A stretch of 64,000 nucleotides of DNA, taken from NCBI GenBank assembly GCA_045601405.1, contig JAZRZO010000053.1, positions 43,470 through 107,469 on the forward strand, in the 5' to 3' direction. The stretch's first letter is position 1; each line of letters begins with the position of its first letter. Shown piece after piece: positions 26,294 through 36,167 of this stretch. The position numbers and the translations under genes were made by a program. The notes under the pieces were generated by a model. That model did not search any database. It worked only from the letters and a program-made list of their open reading frames with translations, and was not told the DNA's origin. This DNA is from RGIG5612 sp045601405 (GTDB lineage: Bacteria; Bacillota; Clostridia; Lachnospirales; Lachnospiraceae).

Positions 26294-27376
26294 TTATTTT
26301 ATCTTTGTCTCCTCGGCATATCTCATATATCTTGAAACCATAAGCGCTATCTTAAAGGTTATGGCATCATCAAAAACTCTCAGATCCAGACCGGTAAGTC
26401 TCTGTATCTTGTCCAGTCTGTACACGAGAGTGTTCCTGTGAATAAATAATTGCCTTGCCGTTTCCGATACATTAAGTGAATTGTCAAAAAATTTATCTAT
26501 TGTTTCAATAGTTTCCTCATCCAGGTCTCTCGGGGAAAGATTTTTAAATATCTCTCCGATGAAGATACCGCAAAGCGGCATAGGGAGCTGATATATCAGC
26601 CGCCCTATGCCTAAGTGGGAATATGAAACGATCTCCCTGTCTGCAAAAAATATACTGCCTACCTCAAGCGCCATGTTTGCTTCTTTAAAGGATCGGGATA
26701 CCTCTTTAAGGTCATCCACCTCTGTGCCGCATGCTATCCTGATATCGTCTCCGACCTGCGCCCTGATGCTTTTATGCATCTGTTTCGCAAAGTCTTCCGC
26801 CTGCGCATCGCCTTCCTTTATCTGCTTTACGGCTATTATCGTTTTCTTGTCAAGAGCTGCGACTATGTCCGACCTCTCGTCAAAGCAGCTCCTTACCGCC
26901 GCTATCGCGTCATCCTGGTTGATCTTATTCAGCCTTATGATGTAGACCATCCTCTTAGCCTCGAGCTCGATATGAAGCTTTCTTGATCTTTCAAAAATAT
27001 CCACAAGGAGCATATTGTCCAGCAGAAGTGATTTGATGAAGCTCTCTTTGTCAAACTTGTTTTTATAGTCACCTATGAGGCTTTCTATGTGGTATCTTAC
27101 CACATTTCCCGCCGCCGCTCCGCTGCCCTTTTCGGCTCCTGCCGCGAGTACATAAGCAGCTCTGCCGCCGTCTCTTATCTTGAACAGATTAAAGCCCGGT
27201 ATCTGCTTCAGCTCTTCTTCCGATGCGGCAAAATCCGTTATCTGCTGCTTTTTCGCGGAAATATCGCTTGCTGTTCCGGCGGACACGCGTCCATCCATAT
27301 CAAAGAGAACCATGTCCATATCCGTTATGGGCTTCAGCTCATCAAGACATTTTTGCAGCAGCTGATTTGAGATCAT
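26294..27376 (-). CDS. CdaR/PucR-type transcriptional regulator
   Basis: A 360-residue cytoplasmic regulator. The N-terminal 130 residues resemble the sugar-diacid-recognition domain of CdaR (SNQLLQKCLDELKPITDMD, then a region ending in KIRDGGRAAYVLAAG). A GGDEF-like middle domain lacks catalytic motifs. The PucR-type helix-turn-helix lies at 300-345 (FFDNSLNVSETARQLFIHRN, LVYRLDKIQRLTGLDLR). It is the first gene of the ftsEX unit. Its ligand and targets are unknown. A 21-bp palindrome 14 bases before its start codon may be an autoregulatory site. RBS: AAAGG. Confidence 0.85.
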   Translation of the reverse strand: MISNQLLQKCLDELKPITDMDMVLFDMDGRVSAGTASDISAKKQQITDFAASEEELKQIPGFNLFKIRDGGRAAYVLAAGAEKGSGAAAGNVVRYHIESLIGDYKNKFDKESFIKSLLLDNMLLVDIFERSRKLHIELEAKRMVYIIRLNKINQDDAIAAVRSCFDERSDIVAALDKKTIIAVKQIKEGDAQAEDFAKQMHKSIRAQVGDDIRIACGTEVDDLKEVSRSFKEANMALEVGSIFFADREIVSYSHLGIGRLIYQLPMPLCGIFIGEIFKNLSPRDLDEETIETIDKFFDNSLNVSETARQLFIHRNTLVYRLDKIQRLTGLDLRVFDDAITFKIALMVSRYMRYAEETKIK

Positions 27377-27389
27377 TTTACCTTTTATT

Positions 27390-27410
27390 TATGACCATTA
27401 CATGGTCATA
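27390..27410. promoter_or_regulatory. Palindromic operator candidate before the regulator gene
   Basis: TATGACCAT-TAC-ATGGTCATA is a perfect 9-bp inverted repeat with a 3-base centre, located 14 bases upstream of the regulator start codon. The surrounding 27377-27559 is very AT-rich; I see no secure promoter hexamers or terminator in it. Confidence 0.45.
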
Positions 27411-27559
27411 TTCCCTTCCGTGTTATTTGTGAATATATCTACAAATATGCATACTTCTGATCAGTGATTTTTGTTAAATATGCCATATGATGATAATATA
27501 TTTTTCACAAAAAATAAAGGTGAAATACTGGTAAAAATTGTTAATTTTTCATTACGTAA

Positions 27560-30500
27560 TTATTTAAAATATCTGACTGCCGCTTCAAACATCCTGATAT
27601 CATATTCACCCGGAACATTCCTGTAAAGGCTTCTTCCTATCCTCTCGCTGTGTCCCATCTTTCCGAATACCCTGCCGTCAGGAGAGGTGATACCCTCTAT
27701 CGCGTACATCGAGCCGTTCGGGTTGAACCGGATATCCATTGAAGGCTCTCCCTCAAGATCAACATACTGCGTAGCTATCTGGCCGTTAGCCGCAAGCTCC
27801 TTTATAAGCTCATCCGGACCTATAAACCGGCCCTCTCCGTGTGATATGGGGACATTCACGATATCGCCGGGCTTCATCAGTGAGAGCCACGGGGACTTGT
27901 TCGAACATATCCTTGTCCTTACTATCCTGCTCTGGTGCCTTCCTATTGTGTTGAAGGTGAGTGTGGGACAGTTCTCATCTGTATCTGTTATCCGCCCGTA
28001 TGGCACCAGTCCCAGCTTTATCAGTGCCTGGAAGCCGTTGCATATACCGCAGATAAGCCCGTCTCTTGTATCCAGAAGTTCCTCCACCTCGTCCCGGACC
28101 GCGGCGTTCCTGAAGAACGCTGTTATGAATTTTCCGCTGCCGTCCGGCTCATCTCCGCCTGAAAAGCCTCCCGGAACGAATATCATCTGTGATGTCTTAA
28201 GTTCCTTCGCGAAAAGCTCCGCCGACCGCTCTACTCCCTCAGCCGTAAGATTGTTTATCACCATTATCTCCGGCTCTGCTCCTGCATCACGCACGGCTCT
28301 TGCGCTGTCATACTCGCAGTTGGTTCCCGGAAATGCCGGGATGAGTACCTTAGGCTTTGCCGTTTTTATTGCCGGAGAGCATGAACTTGTGCCGTCATAC
28401 TCAAAGTCCGGTATTTCCTCTGCCTCCATAGGGATATTGCAGCTGTAAACATCCTCCAGCTTATCCTCATAGAGAGTCAGGAGCTCCGCTGCGCCAATGC
28501 TTTCGCCCTTGTATGTGAAGCTTTCATCCTCGGTAACCTCACCCAGGATCACGGCCTTAGCTCCCGCTTCCTTAAATATATCAGTATCATCAGTCTCTGC
28601 TATGAACGCTCCGTAGCTGTAACCGAATATATCCTCCATGCTGAGACCTTCATCAAACCTGAAGCCGAAGCCGTTTCCGAACGCCATTTTCATAACAGCT
28701 TCCGCCGCTCCGCCCTTTACAGGTGTGCAGCAGGCCTTCACTTTACCCGCCCGCATCGCGGCTGTTACCGCGTCAAACAGTCTCAGCAGGCACGCGGCAT
28801 CAGGCAGACCGTCTTCGTTATATCTGCATCTTACAAACACCGCCCTGCTCCCGGCCGTCTTAAACTCCGGAGAGATGATGTTTTCCGTCTTATCTGTCGT
28901 TACCGCGAAGGAGACCAGTGTCGGCGGAACATGGATATCCTCAAAAGAGCCGCTCATGCTGTCCTTCCCTCCGATGGCTCCTATCCCGAGCTCCTTCTGA
29001 GCCCTGAACGCGCCCAGAAGCGCCGCCATAGGATCACCCCAGCGTTTTCCGTCCGTGGTTCCCGGCTTTTTAAAATATTCCTGGAAGCTCAGATACACAT
29101 CCTCGAATTTCGCGCCCTGAGCGACCAGCTTGGCCGCAGACTCCACCACCGCCAGATATGCGCCATGGTACGGACTCTTTTCCGTTATAAAAGGATCATA
29201 CCCCCAGCTCATCACGGAGCAATCCTCCGTATGCGCTTTCTCCATGGATATCTTCTGAACCATCGCCTGAACAGGGGTCAGCTGATGTTTTCCTCCGAAG
29301 GGCATCAGCACCGAGCCCGCTCCGATAGTTGAGTCAAACCTTTCCGCAAGCCCTCTCTTGGAGCAGGTGTTAAGGTCAGAGGCCGTCCTCTTCATGTTGT
29401 CTGTAAACGAGCCTTCTGTATCTTTAGAAAAGTCCTTTATACCGGCTGTTTCTATTGATATATGCTTTTCAGCGCCGTTGGAATCCAAAAATTCTCTGCT
29501 GATATCCACTATCTTTTTTCCGTTCCACTCCATCACGAGACGCGGCTCTTCCTGAACGCAGGCGACAACCGTGGCACTCAGATTTTCTTCAGCGGACAGC
29601 TTCAGGAATTCCCCAACATCCTTCGCCTCAACTACTACTGCCATCCTCTCCTGGGATTCGGAGATCGCAAGCTCTGTTCCGTCAAGGCCTTCATATTTTT
29701 TAGGAACAGCGTCCAGATCTATCCTCAGTCCGTCCGCAAGCTCTCCTATCGCAACGGACACTCCTCCCGCGCCGAAGTCATTACACCTCTTTATCAGACG
29801 GCTGGCTTTCGGGTTGCGGAACAGCCGCTGAAGCTTTCTCTCCTCTGGAGCATTTCCCTTCTGCACCTCCGCTCCGCAGCTCTCAACCGAATGGACATCA
29901 TGCGCCTTTGACGAACCTGTCGCTCCGCCCACGCCGTCTCTTCCCGTTGCTCCGCCCAGCAGTATCACAGCATCTCCCGGTGATGGAACCTCGCGCCTTA
30001 CATTAGCGGCGGGAGCCGCCGCGATCACCGCGCCTATCTCCATATGCTTTGCCTCATAACCCGGGTGGTATATCTCATCCACGATCCCCGTGGCAAGTCC
30101 TATCTGATTTCCGTAAGATGAGTATCCGTTAGCCGCCGTCACCGCTATCTTCCTCTGAGGCAGCTTCCCCTCTATTGTCTTTCCTACATCAACAGTCGGG
30201 TCAGCGCTTCCAGTCAGCCTGATGGCTCCGTAAACATATGCCCTTCCTGAGAGCGGGTCCCTTATGGCCCCGCCCACACAGGTCGCCGCGCCTCCGAACG
30301 GTTCTATCTCGGTGGGGTGGTTGTGCGTCTCGTTCTTAAACAGCAAAAGCCAGGGCTCCTTCTTTCCGTCCGCCTCAACCTCAATCTTTACCGTGCATGC
30401 GTTTATCTCTTCAGATTCGTCCAGCTTGTCAAGCTTTCCCTCTTTTTTCAGATATTTAACGGCAAGCGTTGCGATATCCATCAGGCAGATGGGCTTATCG

Positions 30501-31270
30501 CGGCCAAGCTCTTTCCTCGTCGCCAGATAATCATCATATGTCCGCTGCAGAAGCTCGTCCTCAAAGCTGACATCATCTATGATCGTCTGGAATGTAGTAT
30601 GTCTGCAGTGGTCAGACCAGTATGTATCTATCATCCTGATCTCTGTCATGGTCGGATCCCTCTGCTCGGTCCGGAAATACTCCTGACAGAAAGAAATATC
30701 CGCAAGATCCATGGCAAGACCAAGATCGTTTATCATTTCCTCAAGCTGTTTTTCATCAAAGGAGATAAAACCGTCTATGCTCTCCACGGTATCCGGGATA
30801 TCGTATTCCGTCTTAAGGGTTTCGGGGATACCCGGCTCAGCCTCTCTTGCCTCCACAGGGTTGATCACATATTTTTTTATCGCGTTTACATCCTCTTCGC
30901 TCAGTTCTCCTTTAAGAGCATAAACCTTTGCGGACCTTACCAGAGGTCTCTCCTTCATGGATATTATCTGGATGCACTGCGCTGCCGAATCCGCCCTCTG
31001 GTCAAACTGCCCGGGAAGATATTCCACCGCGAATACCGTATATCCCTCAAGGTCAACCTCGCGCATGGCCACATCCGTCTGCGGCTCCGAAAATACCGTG
31101 CGAACAGAGTGCACAAACAGCTCCTCTGAAAGTCCCTCCGCGTCATAGCGGTTAAGTATGCGGACCTCCTTCAGCCCTTTTATCTTAAGAAGCTCGGAAG
31201 CCTCCCTTTTCAGACTTTCCGCCTCATGCGCAAAGCCTTTTTTCCTTTCCACAAAAATCCTGTAGACCAT
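27560..31270 (-). CDS. purL: Phosphoribosylformylglycinamidine synthase, single-chain PurL
   Basis: A 1236-residue enzyme converting FGAR to FGAM with glutamine and ATP. It combines an N-terminal PurS-like region, two AIRS-type synthetase halves (NETHNHPTEIEPFGGAATCVGG, GGVSVAIGELADGL, GGKDSMSGSF) and a C-terminal class I glutaminase. The glutaminase has its nucleophile cysteine in GLICGICNGFQALIKLGL and the histidine in ISHGEGRF. This fused form is the clostridial variant. It is the last gene of the purine operon and begins one base after the purD stop. Confidence 0.96.
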   Translation of the reverse strand: MVYRIFVERKKGFAHEAESLKREASELLKIKGLKEVRILNRYDAEGLSEELFVHSVRTVFSEPQTDVAMREVDLEGYTVFAVEYLPGQFDQRADSAAQCIQIISMKERPLVRSAKVYALKGELSEEDVNAIKKYVINPVEAREAEPGIPETLKTEYDIPDTVESIDGFISFDEKQLEEMINDLGLAMDLADISFCQEYFRTEQRDPTMTEIRMIDTYWSDHCRHTTFQTIIDDVSFEDELLQRTYDDYLATRKELGRDKPICLMDIATLAVKYLKKEGKLDKLDESEEINACTVKIEVEADGKKEPWLLLFKNETHNHPTEIEPFGGAATCVGGAIRDPLSGRAYVYGAIRLTGSADPTVDVGKTIEGKLPQRKIAVTAANGYSSYGNQIGLATGIVDEIYHPGYEAKHMEIGAVIAAAPAANVRREVPSPGDAVILLGGATGRDGVGGATGSSKAHDVHSVESCGAEVQKGNAPEERKLQRLFRNPKASRLIKRCNDFGAGGVSVAIGELADGLRIDLDAVPKKYEGLDGTELAISESQERMAVVVEAKDVGEFLKLSAEENLSATVVACVQEEPRLVMEWNGKKIVDISREFLDSNGAEKHISIETAGIKDFSKDTEGSFTDNMKRTASDLNTCSKRGLAERFDSTIGAGSVLMPFGGKHQLTPVQAMVQKISMEKAHTEDCSVMSWGYDPFITEKSPYHGAYLAVVESAAKLVAQGAKFEDVYLSFQEYFKKPGTTDGKRWGDPMAALLGAFRAQKELGIGAIGGKDSMSGSFEDIHVPPTLVSFAVTTDKTENIISPEFKTAGSRAVFVRCRYNEDGLPDAACLLRLFDAVTAAMRAGKVKACCTPVKGGAAEAVMKMAFGNGFGFRFDEGLSMEDIFGYSYGAFIAETDDTDIFKEAGAKAVILGEVTEDESFTYKGESIGAAELLTLYEDKLEDVYSCNIPMEAEEIPDFEYDGTSSCSPAIKTAKPKVLIPAFPGTNCEYDSARAVRDAGAEPEIMVINNLTAEGVERSAELFAKELKTSQMIFVPGGFSGGDEPDGSGKFITAFFRNAAVRDEVEELLDTRDGLICGICNGFQALIKLGLVPYGRITDTDENCPTLTFNTIGRHQSRIVRTRICSNKSPWLSLMKPGDIVNVPISHGEGRFIGPDELIKELAANGQIATQYVDLEGEPSMDIRFNPNGSMYAIEGITSPDGRVFGKMGHSERIGRSLYRNVPGEYDIRMFEAAVRYFK

Positions 31271-31271
31271 A

Positions 31272-32540
31272 TCAGTCCTCCAATGCTTTTAATGCCCTTT
31301 TTCCTATGTCGTGTCTGTAATAAGCTTTTTCAAATGATATTCTTTTCACCATCTCATAAGACTTATCAAGCGCTGACGCAAGGTCATCCGCCGTTGCCGT
31401 AACTCCGAGCACACGGCCGCCGCTTGTTACGAGCCTGCCGTCTTTTTCCGCTCCTCCGGCCACGTAGACGCTATCCGCGATGTCTTCGGGTATCTTAATC
31501 TCATAGCCTTTTTCATATGCCTCCGGATATCCGCCTGACGCCATTATGACGCAGGCTGCGCTGCCGTCCGAAAACCTTATGTCTGTGCTGTCAAGCCTCT
31601 CCTCCGTTACTGCCTGCATTATCTCAAAAAGATCGCTCTCTAACAATGGAAGCACAACCTGTGTTTCAGGATCGCCAAAACGGCAGTTATATTCGATCAC
31701 CTTCGGTCCTTTTTCCGTAAGCATCAGTCCAAAGTAAAGGCAGCCTTTAAACGGCCTCCCCTCTTTGTTCATGGCCTCTATGGTAGGAAGGAAGATAGTC
31801 CTCATGCACTCATCGGCCACATCCCCGGTATAGTACGGGTTAGGTGCCACTGTTCCCATGCCGCCTGTGTTAAGGCCTGTGTCTCCATCACCTATACGCT
31901 TGTGATCCATGGAAGAAACCATGGGAATGAGCGTTTTTCCGTCCGTAAACGAAAGCACGGATACCTCCGGCCCCGTAAGGAATTCCTCGATCACTATCCT
32001 GTCTCCGCTCTTTCCGAATTTCTTCTCTTCCATTATGGAGCGGACTGCAGCCTCCGCCTCTTCCCTGCTCTCCGCTATGATAACACCCTTGCCGAGCGCC
32101 AGCCCGTCAGCCTTAACAACAATGGGAAGCGGCGCACTCTCTATATACTCCAGAGCAGCCTTCGCATCCTCAAACACCTCATATGCTGCTGTCGGGATAT
32201 CGTATTTTTTCATCAGTTCCTTGGAAAATACCTTGCTGCCCTCTATTGCAGCGGCTTTTTTATCCGGCCCGAAACATGGTATGCCTTTTTCGGTCAATAT
32301 ATCAACCAGACCTGCCACCAGCGGGTCATCCGGAGCCACAACCGCGTAGTCTATGCCCTCTGATCCGGCGAACTCCGATATCTTCTCCAGGTCCATCGCG
32401 CCTATGTCCACACACTCCGCATCCCTTGCAATGCCGCCGTTACCGGGCGCCGCGTATATCTTCTCTATCTTATCGCTCTTTTTTAATTTTTTAATGATGG
32501 CGTGCTCCCTGCCGCCGCCTCCGACAACTAAAACCTTCAT
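31272..32540 (-). CDS. purD: Phosphoribosylamine-glycine ligase (GAR synthetase)
   Basis: A 422-residue ATP-grasp enzyme joining glycine to phosphoribosylamine. It begins MKVLVVGGGGREHAI and has the central ATP-grasp phrases VVKADGLALGKGV and LNTGGMGTVAPNPYYT, with KVIEYNCRFGDPETQ in the metal-binding part. Normal length. Start after GATAGGAGGATGT. The glycine it uses could come from glyA, just upstream of this operon. Confidence 0.97.
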   Translation of the reverse strand: MKVLVVGGGGREHAIIKKLKKSDKIEKIYAAPGNGGIARDAECVDIGAMDLEKISEFAGSEGIDYAVVAPDDPLVAGLVDILTEKGIPCFGPDKKAAAIEGSKVFSKELMKKYDIPTAAYEVFEDAKAALEYIESAPLPIVVKADGLALGKGVIIAESREEAEAAVRSIMEEKKFGKSGDRIVIEEFLTGPEVSVLSFTDGKTLIPMVSSMDHKRIGDGDTGLNTGGMGTVAPNPYYTGDVADECMRTIFLPTIEAMNKEGRPFKGCLYFGLMLTEKGPKVIEYNCRFGDPETQVVLPLLESDLFEIMQAVTEERLDSTDIRFSDGSAACVIMASGGYPEAYEKGYEIKIPEDIADSVYVAGGAEKDGRLVTSGGRVLGVTATADDLASALDKSYEMVKRISFEKAYYRHDIGKRALKALED

Positions 32541-32558
32541 ACATCCTCCTATCGTATC

Positions 32559-33743
32559 TTAGTGATGGAAAAGTCTCATTCCTGTAAATGCCATTGCCAT
32601 GCCGTATTTATTGCAGCAGGAGATAACAGCCTCATCTCTTATTGAACCTCCCGGCTCCGCCACATATTTAACGCCGCTCCTTCTTGCTCTTTCTATATTG
32701 TCGCTGAACGGGAAGAATGCGTCTGAGCCAAGAGCCACATCCTTTGCCGCCTCCAGACATAACCGCTTGTCCTCATCCGTAAAGCTTTCCGGCTTTTCCG
32801 TAAAATACCTTTCCCATATCCCGTCGGCGCAGACATCCTCTTCGTTCTGGTTGATATATCCGTCTATAGCATTGTCACGCTCAGCCCGGCCTATATCCTC
32901 TCTAAACGGAAGCGCAAGCACCTTATCCGCCTGACGGAAGTGCCAGGTATCCGCCTTGCTTCCGGCCAGCCGCGTACAGTGGATACGTGACTGCTGCCCC
33001 GCTCCAACACCTATGGCCTGGCCGTCCACTGCGTATGCCACTGAATTTGACTGTGTGTATTTAAGCGTTATCAGCGCTACTATAAGATCCCTCACAGCAG
33101 TATCAGGCATGTCCTTATTCTCTGTTACTATGTTTGAAAGCAGCTCCCTGTCTATCCTGAAATTATTTCTTCCCTGCTGAAACGTCACGCCGAACACCTG
33201 CTTGCACTCCTTTTCATCAGGAACATAGTCCGGGTCCATCTTCACAATGTTATAGCCTCCGCCGCGCTTTGTTCTGAGTATCTCAAGAGCTTCGTCATCA
33301 TAATCAGGCGCTATCACTCCGTCGGATACTTCCCTCCTGATCATGGCTGCCGTTACCGCGTCGCATTTATCCGATAAAGCTATCCAGTCACCAAATGAGC
33401 AGAGCCTGTCCGTCCCCCTTGCTCTTGCGTATGCGCATGCGAGCGGCGAGTCGTCAAGGCCTTCTATATCATCCACAAAGCAGGCCTTTTTAAGCTTTTC
33501 GTCAAGCGCAAGTCCCGCTGCCGCGGAGGTGGGACTTACATGCTTAAAGGACGCCGCTGCGCAGAGCCCCAGCGCCTCCTTCAGCTCCTTTACAAGCTGC
33601 CAGGAGTTCAGCGCATCGAGAAGATTGATATAGCCCGGCCTTCCTCCCAGGATCTCAAACGGAAGCTCCCCCTGCCCCTCCATATACACGAGGGCAGGCT
33701 TTTGGTTGGGATTGCACCCGTACTTAAGTTCAAACTCTTTCAT
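32559..33743 (-). CDS. AICAR transformylase, stand-alone domain
   Basis: A 394-residue phosphoribosylaminoimidazolecarboxamide formyltransferase, equal to the C-terminal domain of bifunctional PurH without the IMP cyclohydrolase domain. It transfers formyl from 10-formyl-THF to AICAR. Signatures include KYGCNPNQKPA, AASFKHVSPTSAA, KYTQSNSVAYA, GVGAGQQSRIHCTRLAGSKA and SDAFFPFSDNIE. A GTG one codon earlier would fit the same frame, but the ATG at 33743 has the better spacing to AGGAGG. The missing second activity is supplied by the PurO-like gene directly upstream in the operon. Confidence 0.95.
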   Translation of the reverse strand: MKEFELKYGCNPNQKPALVYMEGQGELPFEILGGRPGYINLLDALNSWQLVKELKEALGLCAAASFKHVSPTSAAAGLALDEKLKKACFVDDIEGLDDSPLACAYARARGTDRLCSFGDWIALSDKCDAVTAAMIRREVSDGVIAPDYDDEALEILRTKRGGGYNIVKMDPDYVPDEKECKQVFGVTFQQGRNNFRIDRELLSNIVTENKDMPDTAVRDLIVALITLKYTQSNSVAYAVDGQAIGVGAGQQSRIHCTRLAGSKADTWHFRQADKVLALPFREDIGRAERDNAIDGYINQNEEDVCADGIWERYFTEKPESFTDEDKRLCLEAAKDVALGSDAFFPFSDNIERARRSGVKYVAEPGGSIRDEAVISCCNKYGMAMAFTGMRLFHH

Positions 33744-33752
33744 CACTGCCTC

Positions 33753-34472
33753 CTAATCATTTTTATTTATAAGCCTTGTCTCTTTCTTCATGGTCATCAG
33801 ATCTATGCTGCTTACAAAAAGCGATATCTTATTTTCTTCGTTCAGCCCGTTCCAGATATTGTTTGTGAATATATCGATATCATCCGGAATGGCTATCCTC
33901 TCCGGCTCGCCCCTGAACGTTGGAAGCGGGTCCCCGTTGCACTCATATGTATGTATGAAGTGCCCGAGCCCCTTCACCGACGGATATCTGAAATTGTATC
34001 TCGCGCAGCCGCTTCCTGCCTCATCAATGCTCTTCAATATGCTCATCTGATATGTAAAATCATTATTCGAAAACGTCAGCATCGCTGATATGCGGGGCGT
34101 GAAGTTTGGCGCGTCAGGTTCAAAGCAGCGGCTTTCCAGGGCACGTTCGAAGGTCAGGCCGGCCTTCAGACCTTCATATATAGTATCTGTCTGGTCGCCG
34201 TTCGTAAGGATATAATTGTTCTCAAATCCTCTTACCGCTGTGTATATTATCAGACTCGGATCCTCCACCTTTGAAGGATCAAAGGCTTCTGTTATAAGCT
34301 TTCCGTCCTCCTTCCGAAAGACACGGTTTCTGGAGTTTGCGCTTCTGCCCATTATGAAATACGCGCTCATCGCGCGCTTTCCGTCCGCGCTCTTTCCGGC
34401 AACTATGCCTCTCCCGACATAGGGATTATCCTTTATTAGCTCATAAATATCGCTTATCCTATATGTTTCCAT
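33753..34472 (-). CDS. purO: IMP cyclohydrolase, PurO-type
   Basis: A 239-residue protein of the IMP cyclohydrolase family first known from archaea (PF07826-type). It closes the purine ring of FAICAR to IMP. Visible family features are YVGRGIVAGKSADGKRAMSA, YFIMGRSANSRNRVF and the middle stretch FTPRISAMLTF. It is slightly longer than archaeal PurO (about 200 residues). It lies directly before the stand-alone AICAR transformylase, which lacks this activity, so the pair replaces PurH. RBS: AAGGAGG. Confidence 0.9.
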   Translation of the reverse strand: METYRISDIYELIKDNPYVGRGIVAGKSADGKRAMSAYFIMGRSANSRNRVFRKEDGKLITEAFDPSKVEDPSLIIYTAVRGFENNYILTNGDQTDTIYEGLKAGLTFERALESRCFEPDAPNFTPRISAMLTFSNNDFTYQMSILKSIDEAGSGCARYNFRYPSVKGLGHFIHTYECNGDPLPTFRGEPERIAIPDDIDIFTNNIWNGLNEENKISLFVSSIDLMTMKKETRLINKND

Positions 34473-34481
34473 ATATCCTCC

Positions 34482-35096
34482 TTATCCTTCCCCCGCCAGC
34501 TGCGCCGATATTTTTTCAACCGCTGCCGGCAGTATCTTCCACTCCGCCTCTTCCATTACTCTTCTCTGCAGAAGCTCCGGCGTGTCCCCGTCCGAAACCT
34601 CCACCGCCTTCTGCGCGATGATCTCTCCTCCGTCCGGTATCTCATTGACAAAATGCACCGTTGCTCCAGTCACCTTTACGCCCTTTTCAAGCGCGGCCTC
34701 ATGAACCTTAAGTCCGTAAAAGCCCTGCCCGCAAAAGGACGGAATCAGCGACGGATGCACGTTGATCATCCTGTTTTTAAAATGTGATGTGAATTCACTG
34801 GAAAGTATAGTCATGAAACCCGCAAGAACGATCAGGTCGACCTCATACTCCTCAAGCTTTTTTATAAGGGCTTTTTCAAAGTCCTCCTGCCGGGGAAACT
34901 CCCTGCTGCTTATCACGGCAGCATCTATTTTTGCATTTTCTGCTCTTTTAAGCGCATATGCGTCCGGATTATTTGAGACAACAAGTACAAGGTCCGCGCT
35001 TTTTATCGCTCCGGCTTTTTCAGCATCTATCATTGCCTGCAGGTTCGTGCCTCCTCCGGATACCAGAACAGCTACCCTTGCCTTTTCCTTAGCCAT
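34482..35096 (-). CDS. purN: Phosphoribosylglycinamide formyltransferase
   Basis: A 204-residue GAR transformylase using 10-formyl-THF. It begins ARVAVLVSGGGTNLQAMIDA. Catalytic residues are in MINVHPSLIPSF (Asn and His) and in GATVHFVNEIPDGGEII (active-site Asp region). Normal length. Start after AAGGAGGCGAG, 23 bases after purM. Confidence 0.96.
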   Translation of the reverse strand: MAKEKARVAVLVSGGGTNLQAMIDAEKAGAIKSADLVLVVSNNPDAYALKRAENAKIDAAVISSREFPRQEDFEKALIKKLEEYEVDLIVLAGFMTILSSEFTSHFKNRMINVHPSLIPSFCGQGFYGLKVHEAALEKGVKVTGATVHFVNEIPDGGEIIAQKAVEVSDGDTPELLQRRVMEEAEWKILPAAVEKISAQLAGEG

Positions 35097-35119
35097 CTCG
35101 CCTCCTTTTTTAAGCTGTG

Positions 35120-36163
35120 TCAGCAGATCCTTATCTTTTCCCCGCCTTCTTCTATTTCACCTATTGTATATGCTTCCTCTCCGCTTTCCTTCAGAACGGA
35201 CACAGCTTTGTCCGCATCTTCGGAGGGCACTATGATGCTCATTCCCACGCCCATATTAAAGGTGTTGAACATATCTCTCCCGTCTATGCCTCCGGCCTTT
35301 GCGATAAGGTCGAATACAGGCAGGACCTTTACGGAGCTTTTGTTTATCCTTGCGCAAAGTCCGTCCGGTATGCTTCGCGGTATGTTTTCATAAAAGCCTC
35401 CGCCGGTTATATGGGATATGCCCTTAACCTCCACAGACTCTATGAGCTTAAGCACAGGCTTTACATATATCTTCGTCGGCTCAAGCAAAGCCTCCCCTAT
35501 GCTCTTTCCTCCCAGCTCATTCACAGGCGCGAAGATATCCGAATTCTCCACATCAAATACCTTTCTTACCAGAGAAAAGCCGTTGGAATGCACCCCGCTT
35601 GAAGGCAGCGCGACGATAACATCTCCTGCTTTCATTTTTTTGCTGTCTATTATCCTGTCTTTATCTACTATCCCGGCGGAATAGCCTGCCAGATCATATT
35701 CATCCTCCGGATAAAAGCCCGGCATCTCCGCTGTTTCTCCGCCTATAAGAGCGGCGCCGCTCTGCACGCAGCCCTCGCTCACGCCCTTAACTATATCCGC
35801 TATCCGCTCCGGGATGTTCTTTCCGCACGCTATATAGTCCAGAAAGAACAGCGGCTTTGCTCCGCAGCATATTATGTCGTTAACGCACATCGCAACGCAG
35901 TCTATTCCCACAGTATCGTGCTTATCCATAAGAAAAGCCAGTTTCAGCTTTGTTCCCACTCCGTCTGTCCCGGAAACGAGCACCGGCTTTTTTATCCCCT
36001 CCAGGTCAAGCTCGAAGAGGCCTCCAAAGCCTCCCACATCCGAGCATACGCCCTTTGTAACTGTTCTTGCTATATGCTGCTTCATAAGCTCCACGGCCTT
36101 ATAGCCCGCGGTTATATCCACTCCTGCTTCCTTATAAGCCTTTGAATTTGATCCGGTATTCAT
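35120..36163 (-). CDS. purM: Phosphoribosylformylglycinamidine cyclo-ligase (AIR synthetase)
   Basis: A 347-residue enzyme closing the imidazole ring to AIR. The PurM signature includes KAYKEAGVDITAGYKAVELM, LVSGTDGVGTKLKLA, GIDCVAMCVNDIICCGA, and GGETAEMPGFYPEDEYDLAG, with ISHITGGGFYENIPR later. Normal length. It starts four bases after the purF stop. Confidence 0.97.
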   Translation of the reverse strand: MNTGSNSKAYKEAGVDITAGYKAVELMKQHIARTVTKGVCSDVGGFGGLFELDLEGIKKPVLVSGTDGVGTKLKLAFLMDKHDTVGIDCVAMCVNDIICCGAKPLFFLDYIACGKNIPERIADIVKGVSEGCVQSGAALIGGETAEMPGFYPEDEYDLAGYSAGIVDKDRIIDSKKMKAGDVIVALPSSGVHSNGFSLVRKVFDVENSDIFAPVNELGGKSIGEALLEPTKIYVKPVLKLIESVEVKGISHITGGGFYENIPRSIPDGLCARINKSSVKVLPVFDLIAKAGGIDGRDMFNTFNMGVGMSIIVPSEDADKAVSVLKESGEEAYTIGEIEEGGEKIRIC

Positions 36164-36167
36164 ATCA

